Assembly: GCA_945870115.1 (NCBI GenBank)
Contig: CAMBRH010000083.1
Span: 1-12,236 of the forward strand
Reading direction: 5' to 3'
Source: Chitinophaga pinensis
GTDB lineage: Bacteria; Bacteroidota; Bacteroidia; Flavobacteriales_D; Crocinitomicaceae
Length of the DNA stretch: 12,236 nt
In this document: one piece after another, positions 1-6,927 of the stretch
Layout: every line of letters starts with the position of its first letter
Numbering within the stretch: position 1 is the stretch's first letter
The notes under the pieces: generated by a model
The model's database searches: none
The model's input: the letters and a program-made list of their open reading frames with translations, nothing else
What the model was told of the DNA's origin: nothing
Made by a program: the position numbers and the translations under genes

Positions 1-53
1 CATTACAACTTTATTTTTGGCGATTTAACGGGGTAAAATAACACTTTTAATAG

Positions 54-88
54 AAACAGAAAGGGGATTTTTAATTCCCTTCTGTTTT
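54..88 (+). terminator. Rho-independent terminator of an off-window upstream gene
   Basis: An inverted repeat pairs AAACAGAA (54-61) with TTCTGTTT (80-87) and GGG (63-65) with CCC (77-79), with one bulged A at 62, a short T/A-rich loop, and a T-run at 85-88. The GC-containing inner stem followed by Ts fits an intrinsic terminator reading rightward. It most likely ends a + strand gene whose body lies left of the window, and it insulates the first lipoprotein-like gene at 145. The pairing is seen directly; the termination role is inferred. Confidence 0.55.
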
Positions 89-144
89 GAATGTTAATTT
101 AACGCACTAAATCTAAAAGTTGCATTTATTACTTGAATTTAAGA

Positions 145-1110
145 ATGAATTATTTAATCACTATTTTACTTGTAACTTTTTCTTTTACATCTTTTTGTAA
201 AGGAAAACAAGTCGCCCCATTTTACATTATTGAATCAGAAAATTACGATGAGACAATTCCAGCGGGAAAATTTAAGGTTTCTGGAATAGTTTATTATGGT
301 AGTGCACAAAGTCGAGTACTAGTTAGTTTTGCAGATTTTTCCAGTCCTAGTTTTGAAGGAATAAATGTTGCAGACCAAAATGGGAAATTTTCGTTTTTAA
401 TTTCTGATACAGCAAAAATTGTAAAAATATCTTCTCAGTATAATGTTGATTTTAAAAATCTACAAAATGGAATTCATTATATTATTTCGATTTATTGCCC
501 TCTAATCCAGGTAGAAGTTTGCAAACCAGTAATTTATGCGTATTCTGAAAAAAATATCGATTTTATAATCAATTTAAAAACTAAAGGAGAACTAACGTTT
601 ACCTATCCAAACCTTTCGGATGATAACTCGTGGAAAATGAAAACTGTAGAAAATGGAAACCTAATTTCAGAAGATGGTGCTAAATTTCCTTATTTATTTT
701 GGGAAGCCAAACAAGATGCTTCAAGTTTAGATTTATCTAAAACAAGTTCAAATCAAATAATTGCTGGAAAAGATTTGGTTTCTTACTTTGAAAAAGAATT
801 AACGAAGCTTGGATTCAACGCAAAAGAAAAAACGGATTTTATTACTTATTGGTGTCCAAAATTTAGTGAATCTAATATGGTGCAAGTTCAATTTTTTGTT
901 GATGATAATTGCTCTGTTATTGGAGAATTGAACATAAGTCCAAAACCTGATAATTTGAGAAGAATATATGTTTTGTTTCAGACAGATATAAACATTATTA
1001 CTGATTTTATTGCAAAACCTTTAAATGTAAAACCTTTTGACAGAAATGGCTTCACCGTTTTAGAATGGGGTGGAAGTGAATTGAAATCCTACGAAAATGG
1101 TAATCTATAA
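145..1110 (+). CDS. Putative exported lipoprotein, CarboxypepD_reg-like domain plus KPVIY-type domain (paralog 1)
   Basis: This encodes a 321-residue exported protein of unknown function. ATG 145 is preferred over the in-frame TTG at 133 because the adjacent paralog starts with the same MNYL sequence. A hydrophobic leader (1-17) ends at Cys18 (FTSFC), suggesting a lipoprotein, although Phe at -1 is a poor lipobox residue. Residues 43-95 resemble a carboxypeptidase regulatory-like/TonB-plug-type Ig fold (VSGIVYYG ... DQNGKFSFLI). Residue 127 onward carries KPVIYAYSE, GELTFTYP and FPYLFWE, which I recognise from a conserved uncharacterised bacterial family usually written KPVIYLYP. Later parts are PKPDNLRRIY (267-275) and the C-terminal GFTVLEWGGSE (302-312). 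A weak promoter, TTTG (86-89), N18, TAAATCTA (108-115), lies just after the upstream terminator. The gene is followed after 21 nt by its paralog, so the two are probably co-transcribed. Function is not known. Confidence 0.82.
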   Translation: MNYLITILLVTFSFTSFCKGKQVAPFYIIESENYDETIPAGKFKVSGIVYYGSAQSRVLVSFADFSSPSFEGINVADQNGKFSFLISDTAKIVKISSQYNVDFKNLQNGIHYIISIYCPLIQVEVCKPVIYAYSEKNIDFIINLKTKGELTFTYPNLSDDNSWKMKTVENGNLISEDGAKFPYLFWEAKQDASSLDLSKTSSNQIIAGKDLVSYFEKELTKLGFNAKEKTDFITYWCPKFSESNMVQVQFFVDDNCSVIGELNISPKPDNLRRIYVLFQTDINIITDFIAKPLNVKPFDRNGFTVLEWGGSELKSYENGNL

Positions 1111-1131
1111 AATATTATAAAAACACATAAA

Positions 1132-2106
1132 ATGAATTATTTGGTCACTTTTTTAGTCTTAACTATTTCTTTTACTTCATTTTGTAAAGAAAAGGGATTT
1201 TCTCAACCTTATAAAATTGAATCTGAAAATTATGATGAATCAATTCCTAAAGGAAAATTTAAAATTTCGGGAACTGTGTATTATGGTTATGGCAAAAATA
1301 AAGAAGTGTTGGGTTTTGCTAAAATTTCAACTTCAAATTTTCATGGAACATTGACAGATATTGATGGTAAGTTTTCATTATTAATTTCAGACACAGCAAA
1401 AATTGTTGGAGTTTTCTTTGCTGGAATTGAAAGTCTTACACTTGATTTTTCAGATTTTATAAATGGAAAACATTATGTTCTTTCAATTTATTGTACAGAA
1501 GCATTTGACGTTTCATTAAAACCTGTAATTTACGCTTATTCTGAAAAAGAAATTGATGTGGAGATGGAGCTTAATTATTTTGGAAAATTAACTTTTACAT
1601 ATCCACAAATTGAAAATAATAAGTGGCAATTTAAAACCAAAAATGATGGAACCTTAACGGATAAGAAAGGAAAAAATTATCCTTATCTATTTTATGAAGG
1701 CTTGTTAAGTGAAAAATTAAAGTTTTCTCAAGAAAAAGGACGGTATTTTGGAAATATTATAAAAAAAGACTCGATAATTAACTTTCTTGAAAAAACACTT
1801 TCAGAATTAGCTTTTAATGAAAAAGAACAAACAGATTTTATAACCTTTTGGGGACCAAGAATGAGCTCATACGAAAAAGTATTTGTTCAATTTTTAATTG
1901 GTGAAGAATATGATAAGATCTCAAGCTTAAAAATAAATCCTAAACCCGATAATTTAAGAAGAATTTACATTATTTTCTCAGAAATTTCAGATGCAAATTC
2001 TATTGACTTTGAATGTCAAAAATTCTATCCAATTAAAAGATCTGGCTTCACCGTTTTAGAATGGGGAGGAAGTGAAATTAAATCAATTGGTGCAAATGAA
2101 TTATAA
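1132..2106 (+). CDS. Putative exported lipoprotein, CarboxypepD_reg-like domain plus KPVIY-type domain (paralog 2)
   Basis: This 324-residue protein is a paralog of the preceding gene, collinear over its whole length. It has the leader MNYLVTFLVL with Cys18 in FTSFC, then ENYDESIPKGKFKISG and a regulatory-like beta fold at about 43-95 with the typical G-T-L-T-D-I-D-G-K-F turn (72-81). The KPVIYAYSEKEID segment starts at 130, followed by GKLTFTYP (151-158), KNYPYLFYEG (181-190), a helical stretch around 216-240, PKPDNLRRIY (270-279) and the signature GFTVLEWGGSE (305-315). The G-T-L-T-D-x-D-G turn matches the domain consensus better than in paralog 1. It starts 21 nt after paralog 1 with no visible promoter between, so the pair is probably one operon, ended by the hairpin at 2114-2160. 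I know of no experimentally assigned function for the KPVIY family; a cell-surface role is inferred only from the leader. Confidence 0.82.
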   Translation: MNYLVTFLVLTISFTSFCKEKGFSQPYKIESENYDESIPKGKFKISGTVYYGYGKNKEVLGFAKISTSNFHGTLTDIDGKFSLLISDTAKIVGVFFAGIESLTLDFSDFINGKHYVLSIYCTEAFDVSLKPVIYAYSEKEIDVEMELNYFGKLTFTYPQIENNKWQFKTKNDGTLTDKKGKNYPYLFYEGLLSEKLKFSQEKGRYFGNIIKKDSIINFLEKTLSELAFNEKEQTDFITFWGPRMSSYEKVFVQFLIGEEYDKISSLKINPKPDNLRRIYIIFSEISDANSIDFECQKFYPIKRSGFTVLEWGGSEIKSIGANEL

Positions 2107-2113
2107 ATGTTTA

Positions 2114-2160
2114 AAAACAAAAAAACGAACAAATTTAAGATTCGTCCGTTTTTTTGTTTT
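2114..2160. terminator. Symmetric terminator between convergent genes
   Basis: AAAACAAAAAAACG (2114-2127) is perfectly complementary to CGTTTTTTTGTTTT (2147-2160). Three further positions extend inward (A2128 and C2146 mismatched, A2129-T2145, C2130-G2144), leaving a 13-nt loop. The A-run on one arm and T-run on the other make a U-tract in either direction, so it can serve both the lipoprotein pair (+) and the fasciclin gene (-), whose stop codons flank it at 2106 and 2179. Confidence 0.8.
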
Positions 2161-2178
2161 AGGTTTAATTTGTAGATT

Positions 2179-2736
2179 TTACATTTTTGGTAATACAACT
2201 TTGTCAATTACGTGAATAACACCATTAGATTGCATAACGTCGTAAGTTGTTATGTTAGCAGTTGAGCCATTTTCATCAGTAATAGTAATGTTATGTTTGC
2301 CATTCATCATTGCAGTCAATTTTCCACCACTAACTGTTGCAATCACAGCTTTTCCTTTTCCTTTTTCGATTGCCATTTTTATAGCGTCAAAATCCATTTT
2401 CCCAGCAACAACATGGTATGTTAATACTTTCGCTAAAGTTGCTTTGTTTTCTGGCTTCAACAAAGATTCTACAGTTCCTTCTGGTAGATTTTCGAATGCG
2501 TCATTTACTGGTGCAAAAACGGTGAACGGACCTGCTGTTTGAAGTGTAGCAACTAAATCTGCTGCCTTCACAGCTGCAACTAAAGTTGTGTGATCTTTTG
2601 AGTTTACTGCATTTTCAACAATGTTTTTCATTGGAAACATTTTTTCTCCACCAACCATTGTTTCTTGTGCGAAAACTGAAGCACTTAAACTTGTTCCTAA
2701 AATAATACTTGCTAATGTTAATTTTACTGATTTCAT
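2179..2736 (-). CDS. Secreted fasciclin (FAS1) domain protein
   Basis: This 185-residue protein has a Sec signal peptide: basic MKSVK, a hydrophobic core, and likely cleavage after VFA (residue 23). A single FAS1 domain occupies roughly 37-185. The H1 motif is FTVFAPVNDAF (71-81), the family's central Tyr-His is Y107-H108 in LTYHVVAGK, and the H2 motif NGVIHVIDKVVLP (171-183) sits at the C-terminus. There is no lipobox cysteine and no membrane anchor, so a periplasmic or extracellular protein is expected. FAS1 proteins are generally adhesion or matrix proteins; in bacteria most small single-domain ones have no defined role. The start is the ATG right before the signal peptide, with an A-rich leader (AAAACAAAAAT) rather than a strong Shine-Dalgarno. 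It lies 97 bp downstream of the antiporter stop on the same strand but has its own promoter (2773-2802). Confidence 0.95.
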   Translation of the reverse strand: MKSVKLTLASIILGTSLSASVFAQETMVGGEKMFPMKNIVENAVNSKDHTTLVAAVKAADLVATLQTAGPFTVFAPVNDAFENLPEGTVESLLKPENKATLAKVLTYHVVAGKMDFDAIKMAIEKGKGKAVIATVSGGKLTAMMNGKHNITITDENGSTANITTYDVMQSNGVIHVIDKVVLPKM

Positions 2737-2772
2737 ATTTTTGTTTTAAAAAGTTATGATTCAGTTACGACA

Positions 2773-2802
2773 CAAATTTATCTTTGGATTTAATTTTGCA
2801 AA
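2773..2802 (-). promoter_or_regulatory. Bacteroidota-type promoter of the fasciclin gene
   Basis: Read on the minus strand, TTTG (2802-2799), an 18-nt spacer, then TAAATTTG (2780-2773) match the Bacteroidota sigma-A consensus TTG-N17-23-TAnnTTTG. The -7 element ends 36 nt upstream of the fasciclin ATG, giving an expected leader of about 30 nt. Confidence 0.7.
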
Positions 2803-2833
2803 TTTTTTATTTATCCTTTAATTAATAGAAATC

Positions 2834-4990
2834 TCATTTCTTAAATATATTCCCAACTTCTTTTCCAATTTTTTGAAGCGTTTCAACACCTTTTGAGATT
2901 GCTTCTGTAGAAATATCATCGTAAGTTGAAAAAGCATTTTCTGAAATTTCCTGTGAAGGATAAATCAAAATTTTGTCATTGCTTTCAAAGGCTTTTTCAA
3001 TTTTAGGAAGAAACAAATCTGAATTGATAGAATAGGAAATTGAACCAGCCCTTGCATTGCACATAACAAGTAAATCAGTTTTTTCGATTCTGAAATTTTG
3101 TAAAAAGAAATCGTCTAATTCAACAATTTCAGTGTTTTTCAAGGAAAGAGAAATCTTGCGCTTTTCAGTATATATTTTGATTTTTTCAAACGTAAATTCG
3201 GTTGAGAAAACAAGTAAATCTAATTTTAATTCTTTACTCAATCTTAAAATTCTCTCCAACCAATTTGTAAAACCATTTTCTAAATCTGCAAAAGCTGGAC
3301 AAATTAAAACGATGCGTTTTTTCTCTGAAAAAGATTTATCTAGTTGACAGAAAAATACTGTTTTTGGGCATACATCAAGTAAATGTCCACGCTCGTCACC
3401 GACCAAACGCATCAGCAAATTTGTATTGTTACTGTCATTCAAAATCACAATATCAGCAGCCAATTCTTTAGAAGTTCTCGCAATTCCACTCGATAAGTTG
3501 TGATCTATTGTTGCGATAGTATTCACTTTTATTTCTCCACTTGAAAAATGACGAATAATTTCATCCATGTGATTTCTAGAAGCTCTAATTCTTTTTTCAG
3601 CTTCAACATCATTTGCTAAAACGTTTACAACTGAGATGGGGTTTAAAACACTTTTATCAGTAATTAATATTGATAAATCTAATAAATTTTCATTCCCCTT
3701 TAATTCATTTGTAGCAACTAATAAATGCTGAGATCTTTTTGAAGGAGCATTTAATAATTCATCATCGGGAGTTTCTAGTAATAATTTTCTACCTGCATTT
3801 TCAGAGACAAATGAAGCAACCATACAAGTTATTAGAATCAAAATAATCGTTCCATTTACAATGTCGATTGAAAGTATATCTTTTTGATATCCAACCATGA
3901 TAATCGCCAAAGTTGCTGCTGCGTGAGCGGTACTCAAACCGAAAATCACTTGACGTTCAGTTTTTGTCATTTTAAAAATCAGTTGTGTCAACAAGGCAGC
4001 AAACCATTTAGAAAATATCGCAAAAGTTGTTAAAACCCCTGCAACAACAAGTGGCCACCATGAACCTTGAAAAAGCACTTTTATGTCCACAACCATACCA
4101 ACAGAAATCAAGAAGAAGGGAATAAAAATGGCGTTTCCAATAAAATCAATTCGATTCATCAGGGCGGAAGAATGTGGAATCAGCTTGTTTAATACTAATC
4201 CTGCCACGAAAGCTCCAATAATGTGTTCAATTCCAGCCATTTCAGCCAAGAAGGCTGCGAAAAACACGATAGATAAAACAAAAATATAATGGGAAGTTTT
4301 TTCACTTTCTAATTTACTAAAAAACCATCGCGCAATGCGTGGAATAAAAATAAACATGATGATTGAGAAAATTGTGAGTGAAGAAATCAATCTAATCCAA
4401 AAATCAGCATCTAATTTTCCTGTTGCGGCACTTGAAATAACAGCCAAAATTATCAAAACTGCTGTATCCGTTAAAATTGTTCCACCAATAGAAATAGCAA
4501 CAGCTGGTCTTTTTGTAATTCCATATTTACTTATGATTGGATAAGCAACTAAAGTGTGAGTTGCAAACATGGAAGCTGTAAGTAAAGCCGCCATAAAATC
4601 CAGATTCAAAACATAATAACAAATTGGAAAGCCTAAAGTTATTGGAATGATGAAAGTTAGAAATCCAAAGGTAAAACTTTTTGTGCGGTATTTTTTAAAT
4701 TCGTTCATATCTAGTTCTAAACCAGCCATAAACATTATGTAGAGTAGTCCAATTGTTGCAAAAAGTTTCATTGCTCCATCGGATTCCATTAATTTTTCTC
4801 CAATTAAATTAAAGCCTTTTGGTCCTATGATAACACCAGAAATGATCAATCCAATAATTGCTGGAATTCTCAATTTTCTTAAAACAATTGGGGAAAGTAA
4901 AATGATAAATAATATCAAAGAAAAAATTAAAACTGGATTTTTTAAAGGCAGTTGAAAAGCTTGTGATACATGGCTAAAAAAATCATCCAT
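2834..4990 (-). CDS. CPA2-family cation:proton antiporter with C-terminal Usp-like domain
   Basis: This 718-residue inner-membrane protein has about 12 hydrophobic segments in residues 18-398, the Na+/H+ exchanger domain, followed by a soluble region of about 310 residues. Family landmarks are PAIIGLIISGVIIGP (43-57), GLLYIMFMAGLELD (81-94), the discontinuous-helix segment FATHTLVAYPI (142-152), LTDTAVLI (173-180), GAFVAGLVLN (259-268) and GLSTAHAAATLAIIMVG (351-367). Asp175 in the T-D pair is the probable ion-binding carboxylate, where related antiporters have D-D or N-D. The tail (about 420-718) looks like two degenerate universal-stress-protein-like halves; the usual glycine-rich ATP loop is only partly recalled near VGDERG. 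It probably exchanges Na+ or K+ for H+. The ion and the electrogenicity cannot be told from sequence. It is transcribed divergently from mgtE. Confidence 0.9.
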   Translation of the reverse strand: MDDFFSHVSQAFQLPLKNPVLIFSLILFIILLSPIVLRKLRIPAIIGLIISGVIIGPKGFNLIGEKLMESDGAMKLFATIGLLYIMFMAGLELDMNEFKKYRTKSFTFGFLTFIIPITLGFPICYYVLNLDFMAALLTASMFATHTLVAYPIISKYGITKRPAVAISIGGTILTDTAVLIILAVISSAATGKLDADFWIRLISSLTIFSIIMFIFIPRIARWFFSKLESEKTSHYIFVLSIVFFAAFLAEMAGIEHIIGAFVAGLVLNKLIPHSSALMNRIDFIGNAIFIPFFLISVGMVVDIKVLFQGSWWPLVVAGVLTTFAIFSKWFAALLTQLIFKMTKTERQVIFGLSTAHAAATLAIIMVGYQKDILSIDIVNGTIILILITCMVASFVSENAGRKLLLETPDDELLNAPSKRSQHLLVATNELKGNENLLDLSILITDKSVLNPISVVNVLANDVEAEKRIRASRNHMDEIIRHFSSGEIKVNTIATIDHNLSSGIARTSKELAADIVILNDSNNTNLLMRLVGDERGHLLDVCPKTVFFCQLDKSFSEKKRIVLICPAFADLENGFTNWLERILRLSKELKLDLLVFSTEFTFEKIKIYTEKRKISLSLKNTEIVELDDFFLQNFRIEKTDLLVMCNARAGSISYSINSDLFLPKIEKAFESNDKILIYPSQEISENAFSTYDDISTEAISKGVETLQKIGKEVGNIFKK

Positions 4991-5013
4991 TTTTTGTACT
5001 TTTTAATTTTATG

Positions 5014-5021
5014 CAAAGATA
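5014..5021 (-). promoter_or_regulatory. Probable -7 promoter element of the antiporter gene
   Basis: The minus-strand sequence TATCTTTG (5021-5014) fits TAnnTTTG and ends 23 nt upstream of the antiporter ATG. I see no convincing TTG at the -33 position 17-23 nt further upstream, so the match rests on the -7 box alone. Confidence 0.45.
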
Positions 5022-5170
5022 AGATAAAATTGAGAAATTTAATCATTAGATTTGGCATTAATTAAGCTAAGTTTTTGTTTTTAAAAGATTACTGGTCTTT
5101 TATCTCAATTAATAATGTTTTGGTAATATAAAAGATTCTACTTAACTTATTTTTTTCCATATTCTTTGCG

Positions 5171-5178
5171 TAAATTTG
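5171..5178 (+). promoter_or_regulatory. Probable -7 promoter element of mgtE
   Basis: TAAATTTG (5171-5178) matches the Bacteroidota -7 consensus and is identical to the fasciclin gene's box. The -33 region is a T-run without a clear TTG. The box overlaps the in-frame TTG (5176) that could extend the MgtE reading frame, so transcription would begin downstream of that codon. This supports ATG 5230 as the true start and a leader of roughly 45 nt. I see no Mg2+-sensing leader RNA. Confidence 0.5.
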
Positions 5179-5229
5179 CAAAGCAAACACAGAAAAAATA
5201 GTTTTCTTTTTCTACTAAATATTATCAGT

Positions 5230-6579
5230 ATGCGTTTTGAATTAACAAAAGAATTTTTAGAAGAACTTCGATTAGAAATTAAAAAGCAAAATTCTGAGTG
5301 GATTATAGAAAAAGTGTTAGGATTACACTTTGCTGATATTGCTGAAATCATTGATGAATTAAATAATGACCAGGCAAAATACATCTATTATTTATTAGAC
5401 GAAGATCAGCAAGCTGATGTTTTGATGGAATTGGAAGAAGAAGTGCGAGATCGCTTCTTGAAATCTTTATCTTCCAAAGAAATTGCTGATCAATTAGAAA
5501 ACCTTGATTCGGATGATGCTGCCGATATTTTGGGAGAACTTACTGACAAAGAAATTCAGGAAGTAATTTCTCACATGGAGGATGACGATGCAGCTGAAGA
5601 CATTGTTGATTTGTTGAATTACGATGAAGACACTGCGGGTGGTTTGATGCAGAAAGAATTTATTCAAGCAAATTTGGACTGGCCAGTTAATAGATGTTTA
5701 GTTGAATTGCGCCGTCAAGCTGAAGATGTTGAGCAAGTTTACACGATTTATGTTGTTGATAAATTGAATAAACTTGTTGGATTTTTATCGCTAAAAAGTT
5801 TGTTATTTGCCCAACCAAAATCAAAAATTAGTGACTTATATTCTCACAAAAATATCATTTCTGTAAAAACAACGGATTCAAGTGAAGAAGTTGCTCGGGT
5901 AATGGACAAATATGATTTGGTAACTGTTCCAGTTGTTGATTTTCAGAATAAATTGGTTGGACGCATAACCATTGATGATATTGTTGATATAATCAAGGAA
6001 GAGGCTGATAAAGATTTTCAAATTGCTTCTGGTATCTCCGAAAGGGTTGAATCTAATGCAAGTATTTGGCGTTCATCTCGTTCTCGTTTACCTTGGTTGT
6101 TGATTGGAATGTTTGGTGGAATTTTGGGTGCGCAAGTTATTTCATCCTTTGAAGGTGGAATTAGTGAAGTTCCTGCATTAGCATTTTTTATTCCATTAAT
6201 TACTGCGATGGGAGGAAATGTTGGGGTACAATCTTCCGCGATTGTTGTGCAATATTTAGCAAAAGGAAATCAATTTACTAATATTTTTAAACGAGTTAGT
6301 AAAGAAGCGATGTTGGGTTTACTGAATGCAACTATATGTTCCTCCATTATTTTTGGTATTGCAACACTCTTTGAAAACACAACTTTGGCAATTGTTGTAA
6401 GTATTTCTTTGTTTGTTGTAATTGTTTTTGCGGCAATTATCGGAACATTGATTCCTTTGATTTTAAATAAATACAAAATAGATCCTGCTTTGGCAACAGG
6501 ACCTTTCGTTACCACTTTAAATGACGTTATCGGATTGTTTATTTATTTTTCTGTTGGAATGTTGTTGTATCAAATGTGA
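5230..6579 (+). CDS. mgtE: Magnesium channel/transporter MgtE
   Basis: This 449-residue protein is of normal MgtE length, with all domains in order. Residues 1-130 form the acidic helical N domain (repeated LDSDDAADILGEL and MEDDDAAEDIVDLL segments). A tandem CBS pair lies at about 135-255, with VYTIYVVDKLNKLVGFLSL and VTVPVVDFQNKLVGRITIDD as the two CBS cores. A plug-helix region (about 256-282) leads into five membrane helices (about 286-448). Pore signatures are PLITAMGGNVGVQSSAI (322-338) and DPALATGPFVTTLNDVIG (418-435), including Asp432, the conserved acidic pore residue. The N and CBS domains of this family bind Mg2+ and close the channel when cytosolic Mg2+ is high, so Mg2+ uptake in the inner membrane is expected. 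ATG 5230 is chosen because the protein then starts MRFELTKEF and the promoter box at 5171-5178 excludes the upstream TTG. Confidence 0.95.
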   Translation: MRFELTKEFLEELRLEIKKQNSEWIIEKVLGLHFADIAEIIDELNNDQAKYIYYLLDEDQQADVLMELEEEVRDRFLKSLSSKEIADQLENLDSDDAADILGELTDKEIQEVISHMEDDDAAEDIVDLLNYDEDTAGGLMQKEFIQANLDWPVNRCLVELRRQAEDVEQVYTIYVVDKLNKLVGFLSLKSLLFAQPKSKISDLYSHKNIISVKTTDSSEEVARVMDKYDLVTVPVVDFQNKLVGRITIDDIVDIIKEEADKDFQIASGISERVESNASIWRSSRSRLPWLLIGMFGGILGAQVISSFEGGISEVPALAFFIPLITAMGGNVGVQSSAIVVQYLAKGNQFTNIFKRVSKEAMLGLLNATICSSIIFGIATLFENTTLAIVVSISLFVVIVFAAIIGTLIPLILNKYKIDPALATGPFVTTLNDVIGLFIYFSVGMLLYQM

Positions 6580-6585
6580 TTTTAA

Positions 6586-6637
6586 AGACTTAAGGATAAA
6601 AGACTTAAGGATAAAAGACATAAGACGAAAGACTTTA
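6586..6637. repeat. Short tandem repeat, AGACTTA/AGGATAAA units
   Basis: Two perfect copies of the 15-mer AGACTTAAGGATAAA (6586-6600 and 6601-6615) are followed by decayed units AGACATA, AGACGAA and AGACTTTA. The array is best read as alternating 7- and 8-nt units of the form AGRYWTA. It begins 7 nt after the mgtE stop codon. A related 8-nt array follows the stop codon of the gene ending at 9256. Confidence 0.8.
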
Positions 6638-6693
6638 ATTTTTGTTTGGAAAGAAATTAATTTATACTCAATAATTTTTTTAGCAAAAAAGTA

Positions 6694-6798
6694 ATGTTAT
6701 TTATTTGGATAATTTATCTTGTTTATTTATTATTGGATTTGGAAAAGGAGACCTTATTCAAAAATGAAAATTTTCGTCTTAAAAAAGATGAAATTTAA
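6694..6798 (+). CDS. Possible small single-span membrane protein (34 aa)
   Basis: An ATG-initiated frame encodes 34 residues: MLFIWIIYLVYLLLDLEKET followed by a charged tail ending RLKKDEI. A 14-residue hydrophobic stretch followed by a charged cytosolic-type tail is what a small inner-membrane protein would look like. The upstream sequence is AGCAAAAAAGTA, an A-rich leader typical of this genome. Against it: no clear promoter, very short length, AT-rich DNA that readily yields hydrophobic codons, and overlap of the 3' end with the hairpin at 6767-6796. I do not recognise the protein. Confidence 0.22.
   Translation: MLFIWIIYLVYLLLDLEKETLFKNENFRLKKDEI
6767..6796 (-). terminator. Candidate terminator of the sigma/anti-sigma operon
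   Basis: On the minus strand AAATTTCATCTT (6796-6785) pairs with AAGACGAAAATTT around a TTTT loop, with one G-T wobble and one bulged base, followed by CATTTTTG. The stem has little GC and lies about 130 nt beyond the anti-sigma stop codon, so it is a weak candidate. Confidence 0.3.
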
Positions 6799-6927
6799 AA
6801 TTGAATTTAATCGTTGGTAATAATGCAAAGGTGTTTTAAACCCTAGAAGGAGTATAATAAATATAAGCGGATTCAACTAAAATGTTCTTATACTTCTTAT
6901 ATGGTTAAATCTTCAAATGTTTTTACT

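Larger units (their letters stand above)
6580..6927. other. 348-bp intergenic region between mgtE and the anti-sigma-like gene
   Basis: This gap between convergent genes contains a short tandem repeat array (6586-6637), a possible 34-codon ORF (6694-6798), a hairpin at 6767-6796 and an 11-bp inverted repeat with a 30-nt loop (6847-6857 with 6888-6898). The latter competes with alternative pairings of ATATAAG (6861-6867) with CTTATA (6887-6892) or CTTATAT (6896-6902). No tRNA or recognised riboswitch is visible. No strong terminator lies directly after mgtE. Confidence 0.6.

Noticed and set aside
1..41. Possible C-terminal codons of an upstream + strand gene before the terminator at 54
   Set aside because: All three frames reach a stop at 28, 36 or 41, so the true frame cannot be chosen from so few codons.
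133..144. TTG start adding four residues to paralog 1
   Set aside because: The neighbouring paralog begins MNYL and the internal ATG at 145 gives the same N-terminus.
2252..2542. 96-codon + strand open frame opposite the fasciclin gene
   Set aside because: It is a shadow of the fasciclin coding strand, whose FAS1 motifs are unmistakable.
5176..5229. 18-residue N-terminal extension of MgtE from TTG 5176
   Set aside because: The codon overlaps a TAAATTTG promoter box, and the shorter protein has the normal family length.
4991..5229. Magnesium riboswitch or leader RNA before mgtE
   Set aside because: The expected leader is only about 45 nt and A/T-rich, with no room for an M-box-like fold.
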